A DNA stretch of 35,172 nucleotides from Pseudomonas sp. GM21. Its GTDB lineage: Bacteria > Pseudomonadota > Gammaproteobacteria > Pseudomonadales > Pseudomonadaceae. Shown here one piece after another: positions 23,927 to 31,865 of the stretch. Where the stretch lies: positions 1 through 35,172 of the forward strand of contig NZ_AKJS01000094.1 of assembly GCF_000282215.1 (NCBI RefSeq), written 5' to 3'. Position 1 is the stretch's first letter; each line of letters opens with the position of its first letter. The notes beneath the pieces are model-generated. The model saw only the letters and a list, made by a program, of their open reading frames with translations. It did no database searches and was not told where the DNA came from. Position numbers and translations under genes: made by a program.

Positions 23927-25620
23927 GTCATCTCGCGTGTGTGGGTCGCATGGGGTTGCTGGCCGTGTGGGCGGGCGACGGCGGCGCCGGCACGACGACC
24001 GGAGAACACGCAGTCGGCCAGAGACAGGCCACTGATGTACAAGTGCGAAGGAATCCCCAGGGCACTGCGCCCGGCCGCGTACAAGCCACCGATGGCTTGC
24101 CCCTGCTGATCCAGCACCGCGCCGCTGCGCTCATCCACGCGCAAACCGCCCAGGGTCAGGGCTCCCAGTGGGAACACCGGGTTGGTCACGGAGATATCGC
24201 AGGCATAGAAAGGCCCCTGCTCAAGCACTTGACGTGCGCCCTCGGACTTGCCGAACGGCTCCGGCGCCTCGCCACGGGCGGCGGCGTTGGCAGCCAGCAC
24301 CGAAGCTCGCAACACGTTGGGATCCATGGACGTCGCACTGGCTAACTCGCTGAGACTTTTGCCCTTGCGCACCTTGAACAGCATCAGCGCCAGGGCCGGA
24401 AAACTCTGAAACCACCAATAGCCGCCAAACAGTGCTTCGCGAATGGCCTTCTTGCGCAGCGGCGCATCCAGCACCAGCCACGCCTTGCCGCCCTGCTCTT
24501 CCATTAATGGTTGACCCAGGGTGGCGCCGTAGACTTCCTCATTGCAGAAGCGCCGTCCCTCGCGATTGACCACGACGCCTTTATGCCAACTGTACGGCGG
24601 GTTGATGAAGCGCCACGCCGATACCCGCTCAAGCCCGCTACCCTGGCCCCCGACACTGGCGCCCAGGCGCAAGCCGCTGCCATCACAGCCGGTGGCACCG
24701 ACCTTGAAGTTGCGGCGGAACTTCGGCGCGTGCTGCTCGATCAACTGGCGATTGAAGATGAAGCCACCGGTACTCAGAATCACCCCGTTGCGCGCCTGCA
24801 CCCGCCGTGGCCGGGCGAAATCACGTTCGAGCTGGCAAACCTTCTGGCGCAGTTTCTTGCAATAGCCGGCGGCGAAGTTCTGCAAGCGTTCGGCGCGGGC
24901 GGCCAGTCGTGCATGCAACTGAGCCTCTTTGCTGCCTTCGGGCAGGCACCACAACTCGACACCCAGCACCCGCCCTTGGGGATCAATTACCAGTCTGCGC
25001 GCCGTCGCCTGCAACAGCGGTCGGGCCCCGGCTTTCAAGCACGCGGCCTTGAGGTGGGCATAGAGCACCGCACCGCACTGGCCCTTGCCCACGGTGCGAT
25101 GTCCCCGTGGTGCGGGGGACAAGGGACCGCCGTGGGTGGGCACCAACTCGTTACCTGAGTAATAGAGGAAGTAGCCATCCGGCGGATACGAGGTCTTACC
25201 CCCCGGTGGCATCTGGTGAGCGTAGGGCGCGCCGTGGCTTTCCAGCCACTGCAGGTTGCTCACGCTGTCGGAACAAAAGCGCCACAGGGTGTCGTCGCTG
25301 ACTACGCCCCGGGTTTCGTGCTTGAGGTAATCGAACATGGCTTCGGGGCTGTCGTTGAAGCCCGCAGCCTGCTGATGGCGAGTGCCGCCACCGGCGTATA
25401 CCACCCCGCCGCTCTTGGCGCTGGCACCGCCGCCGGTGAAGCGGTCGGCAATCAACACATCGGCGCCATGAGCGCGAGCTTCAAGAGCGGCGCAGGCACC
25501 GGCTGCCCCCCAGCCGACGACCAGCACATCGCATTGTTCGTCCCAGGTCACGCTGTTGCTATCGGCCACTTGCAAGGGCGCCAGCACTTCGGTGCTGGGG
25601 ATGTTATCGGACATTGACAT
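23923..25620 (-). CDS. KstD-like FAD-binding dehydrogenase (fumarate reductase/KstD superfamily)
   Basis: 565 residues. The N-terminal FAD-binding motif is DVLVVGWGAAGACAALEARAHG (starting at 31). The C-terminal FAD-binding domain has GPFYACDISVTNPVFPLGAL and GGLYAAGRSALGIPSHLYIS. This fold includes 3-ketosteroid delta1- and delta4-dehydrogenases as well as fumarate-reductase flavoproteins. The C-terminal region departs from the classical KstD pattern kept by its neighbour at 25629-27338 (no DIGTKGG), so a different position of desaturation, or a reductive role, is possible. AGGAGG is 4 nt before ATG. It lies 8 bp downstream of the neighbour and overlaps the SDR by 4 bp. Confidence 0.82.
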   Translation of the reverse strand: MSMSDNIPSTEVLAPLQVADSNSVTWDEQCDVLVVGWGAAGACAALEARAHGADVLIADRFTGGGASAKSGGVVYAGGGTRHQQAAGFNDSPEAMFDYLKHETRGVVSDDTLWRFCSDSVSNLQWLESHGAPYAHQMPPGGKTSYPPDGYFLYYSGNELVPTHGGPLSPAPRGHRTVGKGQCGAVLYAHLKAACLKAGARPLLQATARRLVIDPQGRVLGVELWCLPEGSKEAQLHARLAARAERLQNFAAGYCKKLRQKVCQLERDFARPRRVQARNGVILSTGGFIFNRQLIEQHAPKFRRNFKVGATGCDGSGLRLGASVGGQGSGLERVSAWRFINPPYSWHKGVVVNREGRRFCNEEVYGATLGQPLMEEQGGKAWLVLDAPLRKKAIREALFGGYWWFQSFPALALMLFKVRKGKSLSELASATSMDPNVLRASVLAANAAARGEAPEPFGKSEGARQVLEQGPFYACDISVTNPVFPLGALTLGGLRVDERSGAVLDQQGQAIGGLYAAGRSALGIPSHLYISGLSLADCVFSGRRAGAAVARPHGQQPHATHTREMT

Positions 25621-25628
25621 ATAGCCTC

Positions 25629-27338
25629 CTAACGCTGACTGGCCAGGTGGTTGGCGGCGACATAGCCGAAGGTCATCGCCGGTCCCAGAGTGCCACCGGC
25701 CCCCGGATAGCTGGTGCCCATCACCGACGCCGAGCAGTTACCGATGGCGTACAAGCCGGCGATGCTCGTGCCGTCATCGCGCACCACTTGTGCGTGCTCG
25801 TTGGTCAACAGTCCACCCTTGGTGCCGATGTCCCCGGCGTCCAGGCGCATGGCGTAATACGGGCCTTTGCGCAGCGGCGCGAGACAGGGATTGGGCTTGA
25901 TGTTGCAGTCGCCGTAATAACGGTCGAAAACATTTCCACCACGGGCGAAGTCGAGGTCCACACCGGTGCCTGCATAGTTGTTGATCTTGCTGACGGTGGC
26001 TTCCAGCCCTGCAGTGTCGACGCCGATCTGCCGGGCCAGGCCGCCCAGGGTGTCGGCTTTCCAGTACAGGTTATTGAGCCACTCTTTGCGCAGGCGGCTG
26101 TCAGGCATGACCTGACCGGGCATCAACGGGCCCATGGCGTAGTTGAAACGGAAATGGGCGTCGAAGATCACCCAGGCTGGCACCGTTTTCCCGCCGGTAT
26201 TCTGGTTGTCCCGATGCATGGCATCGACGAATTCCAGGTACGGCGCCGCTTCATTGACAAACCGCTGCCCCAGGCCATTGACGACGATAGCGCCGGGGAA
26301 CGCACGTTCGGCAAAGATCCCCCGGGGCTTGTCTTCCCCCGGCACAGCAATGGTCGGCGCCCACCAGGCCCAATCCAACAAAGCGGTGGCTGCGCCCTGA
26401 GCCATACCGGCTTGTAGAGCCGCACCAGTGTTGTTGCCTGGTGGCGTCGCGCTCCATGCCTTGCGAGTTGGTTTGGGCAGGTATTGGTCGCGCAGCAGCT
26501 GGTTTTGTTCGAAACCACCAGAAGCCAGGATCACCCCCAGGCGGGCATGCAGTTGCAACTCGGCACCATCACGCCGCACGGTTACACCGCTGACCCGTCC
26601 GTTGTCAGTGATCAGGCCGGAAAAATCGGTGTTGAGCCAAAGCGGTACGTCTCGGTCCATCAGCGAGCGGCGCAGGGAGGCCACCAACGAACTGCCCAGG
26701 GATGCGCGGCGATCCATCTTGCTTTTGCGTCGCCATTTGAAGTCCAGCTTATAACGCAGCATCAACTTCATGATCAGCAAGCGCCAGCCGAAACTGCGGG
26801 CCATTGCCTTATGCGCATCGCGCGCAGTCCAGGCGATGCGCCCCATCAGCAGGGTTGAAGGCGACGGTTTGCGCAGGTTCGACAGCTCCTCACCCAACAG
26901 GCTGGTGTCGAAGAACTCCGGATCCAGGGTCCGTCCACCAGCCAGAGCTCCCGGCAGGTGCGGATAATAATCAGGGTATTTGGCCGCTACCGCGTAGCGC
27001 ACCCGGCTGATTCGGGTGAGCTGTTCGATCATCTTCGGCGCATTGTCCAGGTAGGCCCGCAGGCGCGTGTCATCGACATGCTCGCCCGCCGCCGCTTGCA
27101 GGTAGGTCAGGGCCGTAGCGTAGCTGTCGTTGCCGTTCATGCGAGCGAAGTAGTGGTTATTCGGGATCCAGATACCGCCGCCGGAGATCGCCGACGTGCC
27201 ACCGTACTGGTCGCTTTTTTCCACCACCAGCACGCGCATCCCCTGGTCGGCGAGGAACACCGCCGAAGTCATCGCACCTGCGCCCGAACCGACGACGATC
27301 ACGTCATAGTGGGTCTGAGACTGAACTTGAGCCGTCAT
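25629..27338 (-). CDS. 3-ketosteroid dehydrogenase-like (KstD family) flavoprotein
   Basis: 569 residues. FAD motif DVIVVGSGAGAM (12-23), EKSDQYGGTSAISGGGIWIPN (40-60), KYPDYYPHLPGAL (120-132), GPYYAMRLDAGDIGTKGGL (492-510) and GLYAIGNCSASVMGTSYPG followed by AGGTLGPAMTFGY. The PDY-P tyrosine, the PYYA tyrosine and the DIGTKGG loop are hallmarks of 3-ketosteroid delta1- and delta4(5-alpha)-dehydrogenases, which desaturate ring A using FAD. This is the strongest single sign that the substrate is steroid-like. It is followed at 8 bp by a second flavoprotein. No strong ribosome-binding site is seen before the ATG. Delta1 versus delta4 specificity is not resolved. Confidence 0.85.
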   Translation of the reverse strand: MTAQVQSQTHYDVIVVGSGAGAMTSAVFLADQGMRVLVVEKSDQYGGTSAISGGGIWIPNNHYFARMNGNDSYATALTYLQAAAGEHVDDTRLRAYLDNAPKMIEQLTRISRVRYAVAAKYPDYYPHLPGALAGGRTLDPEFFDTSLLGEELSNLRKPSPSTLLMGRIAWTARDAHKAMARSFGWRLLIMKLMLRYKLDFKWRRKSKMDRRASLGSSLVASLRRSLMDRDVPLWLNTDFSGLITDNGRVSGVTVRRDGAELQLHARLGVILASGGFEQNQLLRDQYLPKPTRKAWSATPPGNNTGAALQAGMAQGAATALLDWAWWAPTIAVPGEDKPRGIFAERAFPGAIVVNGLGQRFVNEAAPYLEFVDAMHRDNQNTGGKTVPAWVIFDAHFRFNYAMGPLMPGQVMPDSRLRKEWLNNLYWKADTLGGLARQIGVDTAGLEATVSKINNYAGTGVDLDFARGGNVFDRYYGDCNIKPNPCLAPLRKGPYYAMRLDAGDIGTKGGLLTNEHAQVVRDDGTSIAGLYAIGNCSASVMGTSYPGAGGTLGPAMTFGYVAANHLASQR

Positions 27339-27525
27339 TGTTGTTATGCCATTAGCTGAGGTCAGAAAGAAACCGCCGACGACGCTGCGGGTGCGCTGGC
27401 GGAGTGCAGCCCATGATCAGGGCTGCGGGGGAATGGGTTCATCGTCAAAGTGGACTAGGGGTGATAACGCTTGAGGCTTGCCCGCAAACAAATACACCGC
27501 GGCACCTGGTTCGTTTGTAGGGACA

Positions 27526-27555
27526 TGATCATCCCCAGGCGCGTGGGGACGATCA
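27526..27555. repeat. Hairpin after the amidase gene
   Basis: TGATCATCCCCA (27526-27537) and TGGGGACGATCA (27544-27555) pair with one mismatch around GGCGCG, 8 nt after the amidase stop on the minus strand. No T run follows, so it may be a repeat-derived 3' stabiliser rather than a true terminator. The rest of 27339-27563 holds no gene. Confidence 0.7.
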
Positions 27556-27563
27556 TCAGGCGG

Positions 27564-29144
27564 TTACAGCGTGGCGCGTCGGGCGGCCCACGGATGCGTT
27601 TGTTCCAGCTGGCTGGACAGGCGCAGCAACACGTCTTCGCCACCCAGACGAGCGGTGAACATCATGCCCACCGGCAGGCCGTCATCGCTCTGGCCAAGCG
27701 GCAGGGAGATAGCCGGTTGACCACTGACGTTGGCCAGTACCGTGAAGCCGGCGCTGCCCATGGCATTGTGGGCATAGCTGTCCCAAGGCTGGTCCAGGGA
27801 CAACAGGCCGAGTTTTGGGGTCAGGCTGCCGGTGACGGGCGACAGGATCACATCGAAGCGGTCGAAGTGCTGCTCCATGGTTGCGCCGATACTCTCGAAC
27901 GATTGGCGGGCGCGGTACAGGTCCTCGCCACTGGTGCCCTTCGAACGCTCCAGGTTGACCATGGTGATTTTCTCCAGGTCCTCCGCCGTGGCAACCCTTC
28001 CTAGCACCTGCTCACGGTCGTGGACCAGGGTCCGCACCGCGGTACCTATCACCATGCCATGGGCACCGAACAACTGTCGCGGATCGACGTTGAGCGTCAA
28101 CTCGTCGATCTCATGCCCCAAAGCCAGCAGTTGCTTGATGGTCTGCTCCAGGGTGGCGGCAATCGCCGGATCAAGCGTCGCACCGGTCAGCGATTGACGC
28201 ACCACGGCCACACGAAGCTTGCCCGGCTCGCGCTGCAATTCCTCTACATACGGACGCACCAGTGGTGGGCACCAATACGCACTGCCCGTTTCATGGCCCT
28301 GCCCGACATCAAGGAACAGCGCGGTATCGCGTACCGTGCGAGAGACTACGTTGGCCACACTGGCGCCAAACCAACCTTCGAAATGCAGCGGTCCGCTGGG
28401 GGTGCGATAGCGGCTGGGCTTGAGTCCGACCAGGCCGCAGTACGAAGCCGGAATGCGGATCGAACCGCCGCCATCGGTGGCGTGGGCCACGGGCACGATC
28501 CCTGCCGCCACCGCTGCCGCTGCACCTCCGGAGGAACCGCCTGCGCTCATGGCCAGGTTCCATGGGTTATGGGTCTGGCCCCATGCCAGGGATTCGGTGG
28601 TGGTGGTCAAGCCGAACTCAGGGCAGGTGGTCTTGCCGAATGGCACTGCACCGGCCTGCTCGTAACGGGAAATCAGAGTACTGGTGCGGGTTGCGGGTGG
28701 TGAGTCTTTTAACATCCGGCAACCGTTACTGGTGACGGTGCCCTGTAGAGGAGTGTTGAGGTCCTTGAGCAGCAGCGGCACGCCGGCTAGGGCGCCCTGA
28801 TTGTGAGTGCCCGTCGCCCGGCGCTGGGCCAGTAAGGTGCGAGCGTAGGCTTCATGCAGCATGTTCACCGCGTTGACCCTGGGGTTGACTTCGTTGTAGC
28901 GGGCCAGCGTCGCCGCGATCAGGTCCTCGGCACTCAGTTCGCCGCTGCGGATCGCCTGGCTCATCGCCCAGGCGTCCATGCTCTGGTAGTCGCCGGCTGA
29001 AAGTCCCGTCGCGCGGGCATCGGCAAAGCGCCCCAGGAGCCCGACGCCAACAGCCACGGCACCTGCCTTGAGCACGCTGCGGCGCGGCCAGCCGGTTTCA
29101 GCAGTTATCGAAGAGTCGAGTGATGGGTGTTCGTGGTTAGCCAT
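27564..29144 (-). CDS. Tat-exported amidase (amidase signature family)
   Basis: 526 residues. The N terminus has a twin-arginine signal: PRRSVLKAG at 20-28, then a hydrophobic stretch and FADARA before TGLSAGDY. The catalytic triad of the amidase-signature family is complete: K127 (LLLKDLN), cis-Ser S204 ([10 protein letters not shown]) and nucleophile S228 ([11 protein letters not shown]). It hydrolyses an amide or ester bond, here in the periplasm if the Tat signal is real. A possible role is to release an amide-conjugated acid before uptake and CoA activation; that is inference only. It lies between the aldehyde dehydrogenase and KstD-like genes on the same strand, with a 104-bp gap upstream and 225 bp downstream. 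Confidence 0.88.
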   Translation of the reverse strand: MANHEHPSLDSSITAETGWPRRSVLKAGAVAVGVGLLGRFADARATGLSAGDYQSMDAWAMSQAIRSGELSAEDLIAATLARYNEVNPRVNAVNMLHEAYARTLLAQRRATGTHNQGALAGVPLLLKDLNTPLQGTVTSNGCRMLKDSPPATRTSTLISRYEQAGAVPFGKTTCPEFGLTTTTESLAWGQTHNPWNLAMSAGGSSGGAAAAVAAGIVPVAHATDGGGSIRIPASYCGLVGLKPSRYRTPSGPLHFEGWFGASVANVVSRTVRDTALFLDVGQGHETGSAYWCPPLVRPYVEELQREPGKLRVAVVRQSLTGATLDPAIAATLEQTIKQLLALGHEIDELTLNVDPRQLFGAHGMVIGTAVRTLVHDREQVLGRVATAEDLEKITMVNLERSKGTSGEDLYRARQSFESIGATMEQHFDRFDVILSPVTGSLTPKLGLLSLDQPWDSYAHNAMGSAGFTVLANVSGQPAISLPLGQSDDGLPVGMMFTARLGGEDVLLRLSSQLEQTHPWAARRATL

Positions 29145-29248
29145 GGTATCGAATGTGCTCTGATTGATGATTGTTATTTTGGTCGTGCACGCAGGACCTC
29201 GCAGGAGCCAGGCTTGCCGGCGGGAACGCTAGCCCTCCCACACCGAAA

Positions 29249-30685
29249 TCAGTCGCGTGTGACACCAGCCAGCATGGCCGCCAGGTAGTGCTCACCATAG
29301 GGTGGCAACAGGCCCCATTCGCGGCGCGGGTCGAGGCCCGATGCCTTGAACACCGTGCGCAAGTGACTGAATTCGAGAAATCCTTCACGGCCATGGTAAT
29401 GGCCCATGCCCGAGGCGCCGACACCGCCGAATGGCGCATCGTGCATGGCTGCGTGCATCATCACGTCGTTGATGGTGACCCCGCCGGACAGGGTGTGTTC
29501 CAGCACGTGACGTTGCTCTCGTGCATCCTCGCCGAAATAATACAGCGCCAGTGGACGCGGCCTGCCGTTGATTTCAACGATGACATGATCGAGGTCGTCA
29601 TAGCTCAGCACGACAATGGCCGGACCGAAGATTTCCTCGTGCATGATCAGGCTCTCCGGGGCCGGATCAATCACCACCCGCAGTGGACGACGACGGTCCA
29701 GGACATTTACAGCCAGTGGTTCGGGCAGACATTCGATGCGCGCGCCGCGCAGTTGCGCATCCTCAATCAGGCCTTCGACTCGGTCCAGGTGACGCTGGTT
29801 GACCACCGCCACCACATCCGTGTTGCCGGCGACTGTCGGGTTGAGGTCGCAATAAGCACGGCGCAGCGCCTGGAGGAACGGTTCGAGCGAGACCTTGGGC
29901 ACGTACACCATATCCGGATTGATACAAATCTGCCCGCCATTACTGGCCTTGCCCGCCGCGATACTGAACGCTGCCTTGTTCAGGTCGGCGCTGCGCGAGA
30001 CGATCACGGGCGACTTGCCGCCCAGTTCCAGGGTGACCGGTACCAGGTTTTTCGCAGCGTTGCCCATTACCCGCCGGCCAATCGCCGTGCTGCCGGTGAA
30101 CACGAGGTGGTCGAAGGGCTCACTGCTGAACGCCTCGCCCAGCACCGGCCCACCGTTGACCACCGCCACAACCAGCGAGTCGAGGTGTTCGGCGCACAGA
30201 TCCGCCACCAGTTGCGCGGTGCGTGGCACCACCTCCGAAGGCTTCAGGATGACCCGATTGCCGGCTGCCAGAGCGGATGCCAATGGGCTGAACAAGGTGT
30301 ACAACGGCGCGTTCCAGGTGCCGAGGATGCCCACCGTGCCCTTGGGCTGGTGCATGACCCAGGCCGTGGCGCCGAGTTGATCATAAGGGCTGAACATCTG
30401 GCGCGGCTCGTCCTGCATCCACGCCTGCAGATGATCGCGGGCATATTTGAGCGATGCCAGTGCGCCCAGCACGTCATTCATCAATGAGAAACCGGCAGGC
30501 CGCCCGCCGAAGTCCTGGTCGATCGCCGCGGTCAATGCTGCATGGTTGTGGACCAACAGGTCGATCACTTGCTGGAGTCGCTGGCGGCGGGTGTCGGCGC
30601 TGACACTCCCGGCACTGGCAAAGGCGCTCTTCTGTCGCGCCAGCAGGCTGGAAAGGTCTTCGACGCAAGACGTGGCTGAACTCAT
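29249..30685 (-). CDS. Aldehyde dehydrogenase, coniferyl-aldehyde-dehydrogenase-like
   Basis: 478 residues from ATG 30685 (AAGGGG 6 nt upstream; an upstream ATG at 30730 lacks a site). Catalytic residues are complete: K148 (ILKPSE), E220 (LELGGKSP) and C254 (SNGGQICINPD). The short form and the GQICINPD motif fit the CalB/class-3-like subgroup, which oxidises aromatic and alicyclic aldehydes with NAD(P). In bile-acid degraders an aldehyde dehydrogenase oxidises the aldehyde left by the side-chain aldolase, and an Ltp2-like aldolase is encoded here, so the same step is inferred. The palindrome site E lies 88 nt upstream. Confidence 0.9.
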   Translation of the reverse strand: MSSATSCVEDLSSLLARQKSAFASAGSVSADTRRQRLQQVIDLLVHNHAALTAAIDQDFGGRPAGFSLMNDVLGALASLKYARDHLQAWMQDEPRQMFSPYDQLGATAWVMHQPKGTVGILGTWNAPLYTLFSPLASALAAGNRVILKPSEVVPRTAQLVADLCAEHLDSLVVAVVNGGPVLGEAFSSEPFDHLVFTGSTAIGRRVMGNAAKNLVPVTLELGGKSPVIVSRSADLNKAAFSIAAGKASNGGQICINPDMVYVPKVSLEPFLQALRRAYCDLNPTVAGNTDVVAVVNQRHLDRVEGLIEDAQLRGARIECLPEPLAVNVLDRRRPLRVVIDPAPESLIMHEEIFGPAIVVLSYDDLDHVIVEINGRPRPLALYYFGEDAREQRHVLEHTLSGGVTINDVMMHAAMHDAPFGGVGASGMGHYHGREGFLEFSHLRTVFKASGLDPRREWGLLPPYGEHYLAAMLAGVTRD

Positions 30686-30773
30686 TGTTTTCCCCTTGCA
30701 GGTTGGCTCAATGGCCATTAAGCGCCCCATGCGCCAGGCGCCACCCTAGCCTTGCGAACACCTGCGCCGCCTC

Positions 30774-30785
30774 GTCCAATCGGAC
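30774..30785 (-). promoter_or_regulatory. Cluster palindrome, site E (GTCCAATCGGAC)
   Basis: Centre of a longer perfect inverted repeat: CCTCGTCC, a 4-bp spacer, GGACGAGG (30769-30788). It lies 88 nt upstream of the aldehyde dehydrogenase start and 32 bp centre to centre from site F, in the divergent region 30686-30881. Confidence 0.6.
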
Positions 30786-30805
30786 GAGGCCCTGCATTAG
30801 TGTTA

Positions 30806-30817
30806 GTCCGTTGAGAC
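30806..30817 (+). promoter_or_regulatory. Cluster palindrome, site F (GTCCGTTGAGAC)
   Basis: Followed by GATG like sites A to D. Exactly 64 nt separate it from ATG 30882 of the flavin reductase. A TAATAC hexamer at 30841-30846 could be its -10 element. Confidence 0.6.
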
Positions 30818-30881
30818 GATGTTCAGCACCTGCAAACGCCTAATACTGGCCAAACGAAAACTCCACTCCATGAGGCCAGTC

Positions 30882-31865
30882 ATGGCAATGCAAAACATCA
30901 GCTTCGATCCCCAGGCATTTCGTGCCGCGCTCGGCACGTTCACCACCGGGGTCACTATCATCACCACCCAGACCGAAGACGGCTCTCCGGTGGGCATCAC
31001 TGCCAACAGTTTCAACTCGGTGTCGCTCAACCCGCCGCTGGTGCTGTGGAGTCTCTCCAAGCAAGCACGCAGTCTGCCGATCTTCAGCAGCGGCAAGCAT
31101 TGGAACGTGCACGTGCTGTCCACGGAGCAGGAGACACTGTCGGGACGTTTCGCCACCCAGGGCGAGGACAAGTTCGCCGAGATCGAACTGGACAATGGCA
31201 TCAGCGAGGCACCGCTACTGCAAGATTGCACCGCGCGCTTCCAGTGCCGCACGGCGTTCCAGTACGAAGGCGGCGACCATGTGATCTTTGTCGGTGAGGT
31301 TCTCGCCTTCGATCACAGCGACCGCGCGCCGCTGGCGTTCCAGAGTGGCCAATACGCTCTGGCCACGCGCAAGCCACGCAGCGAACTGCGACTGGCTACC
31401 ACCCCGCCGCCACCGGAATGCAGCTACACCGAGGACTTGCTCGGTTACCTGCTGGGGCGTGGGCACTATCAGGTCCTGAACGTCCTGCGCCAGCTACTGA
31501 GCAGCCAGCAGTTGGACGAACAGACGTTTTTTGTTCTTTCGATTTTGTGTATCCGCGACAACCTGACCCTTGAGGAAATCAACACCTTTGTTAACTACAC
31601 TGGCCGCGAAGTCTCGCTGGCCAGCATGCGTTTTCTCGAACGCCAGCGCCTGGTCGCGTTCGAGGGATCGGCAGACTCATTACGGTTTGTCCTCACGGCC
31701 CAGGGGCGCGAGGTTTCGCTGCATCAACTGGCATTGGCCAAGGCCGTAGAAGAAGACCTCGCGGTCAAACTCGGCGCGGCCGACGCTCAAGCCTTGAAGG
31801 TCTTGCTCAAGCGCCTGATCGTCGTGAGTGACCCGGGCCTGCCTGATCTGTGGGCACCACGGTGA
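30882..31865 (+). CDS. Flavin reductase with C-terminal MarR-like domain
   Basis: 327 residues from ATG 30882 (GAGG 6 nt upstream; the ATG at 30819 falls in the tail of palindrome F). Residues 1-165 are a flavin-reductase (FMN-binding split barrel) domain: FRAALGTFTTGVTIITT, GITANSFNSVSLNPPLVLWSL, FVGEVLAF. Residues 180-315 look like a MarR-type winged helix (GHYQVLNVLRQLL, LTLEEINTFV, LERQRLVAFEG). This layout is known from the reductase of p-hydroxyphenylacetate hydroxylase, where the C-terminal domain gates activity in response to substrate. It should supply reduced flavin to a two-component monooxygenase, possibly an HsaA-type ring hydroxylase. No such monooxygenase is in the window. It is translationally coupled to the MFS gene. 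Confidence 0.87.
   Translation: MAMQNISFDPQAFRAALGTFTTGVTIITTQTEDGSPVGITANSFNSVSLNPPLVLWSLSKQARSLPIFSSGKHWNVHVLSTEQETLSGRFATQGEDKFAEIELDNGISEAPLLQDCTARFQCRTAFQYEGGDHVIFVGEVLAFDHSDRAPLAFQSGQYALATRKPRSELRLATTPPPPECSYTEDLLGYLLGRGHYQVLNVLRQLLSSQQLDEQTFFVLSILCIRDNLTLEEINTFVNYTGREVSLASMRFLERQRLVAFEGSADSLRFVLTAQGREVSLHQLALAKAVEEDLAVKLGAADAQALKVLLKRLIVVSDPGLPDLWAPR

Noticed and set aside
29171..30487. 438-residue open frame on the plus strand, antisense to the aldehyde dehydrogenase
   Set aside because: It is a shadow of a high-GC gene: the minus-strand frame has complete catalytic residues, and the plus product is rich in His, Arg and Gln without domains. Similar long antisense frames at 5803-7092, 7017-8237, 13955-15190, 16365-17591 and 23126-24109 were rejected for the same reason.
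30819..30881. ATG 30819 as the start of the flavin reductase
   Set aside because: It is the GATG of palindrome site F. ATG 30882 has GAGG 6 nt upstream and matches the usual N terminus of the domain.
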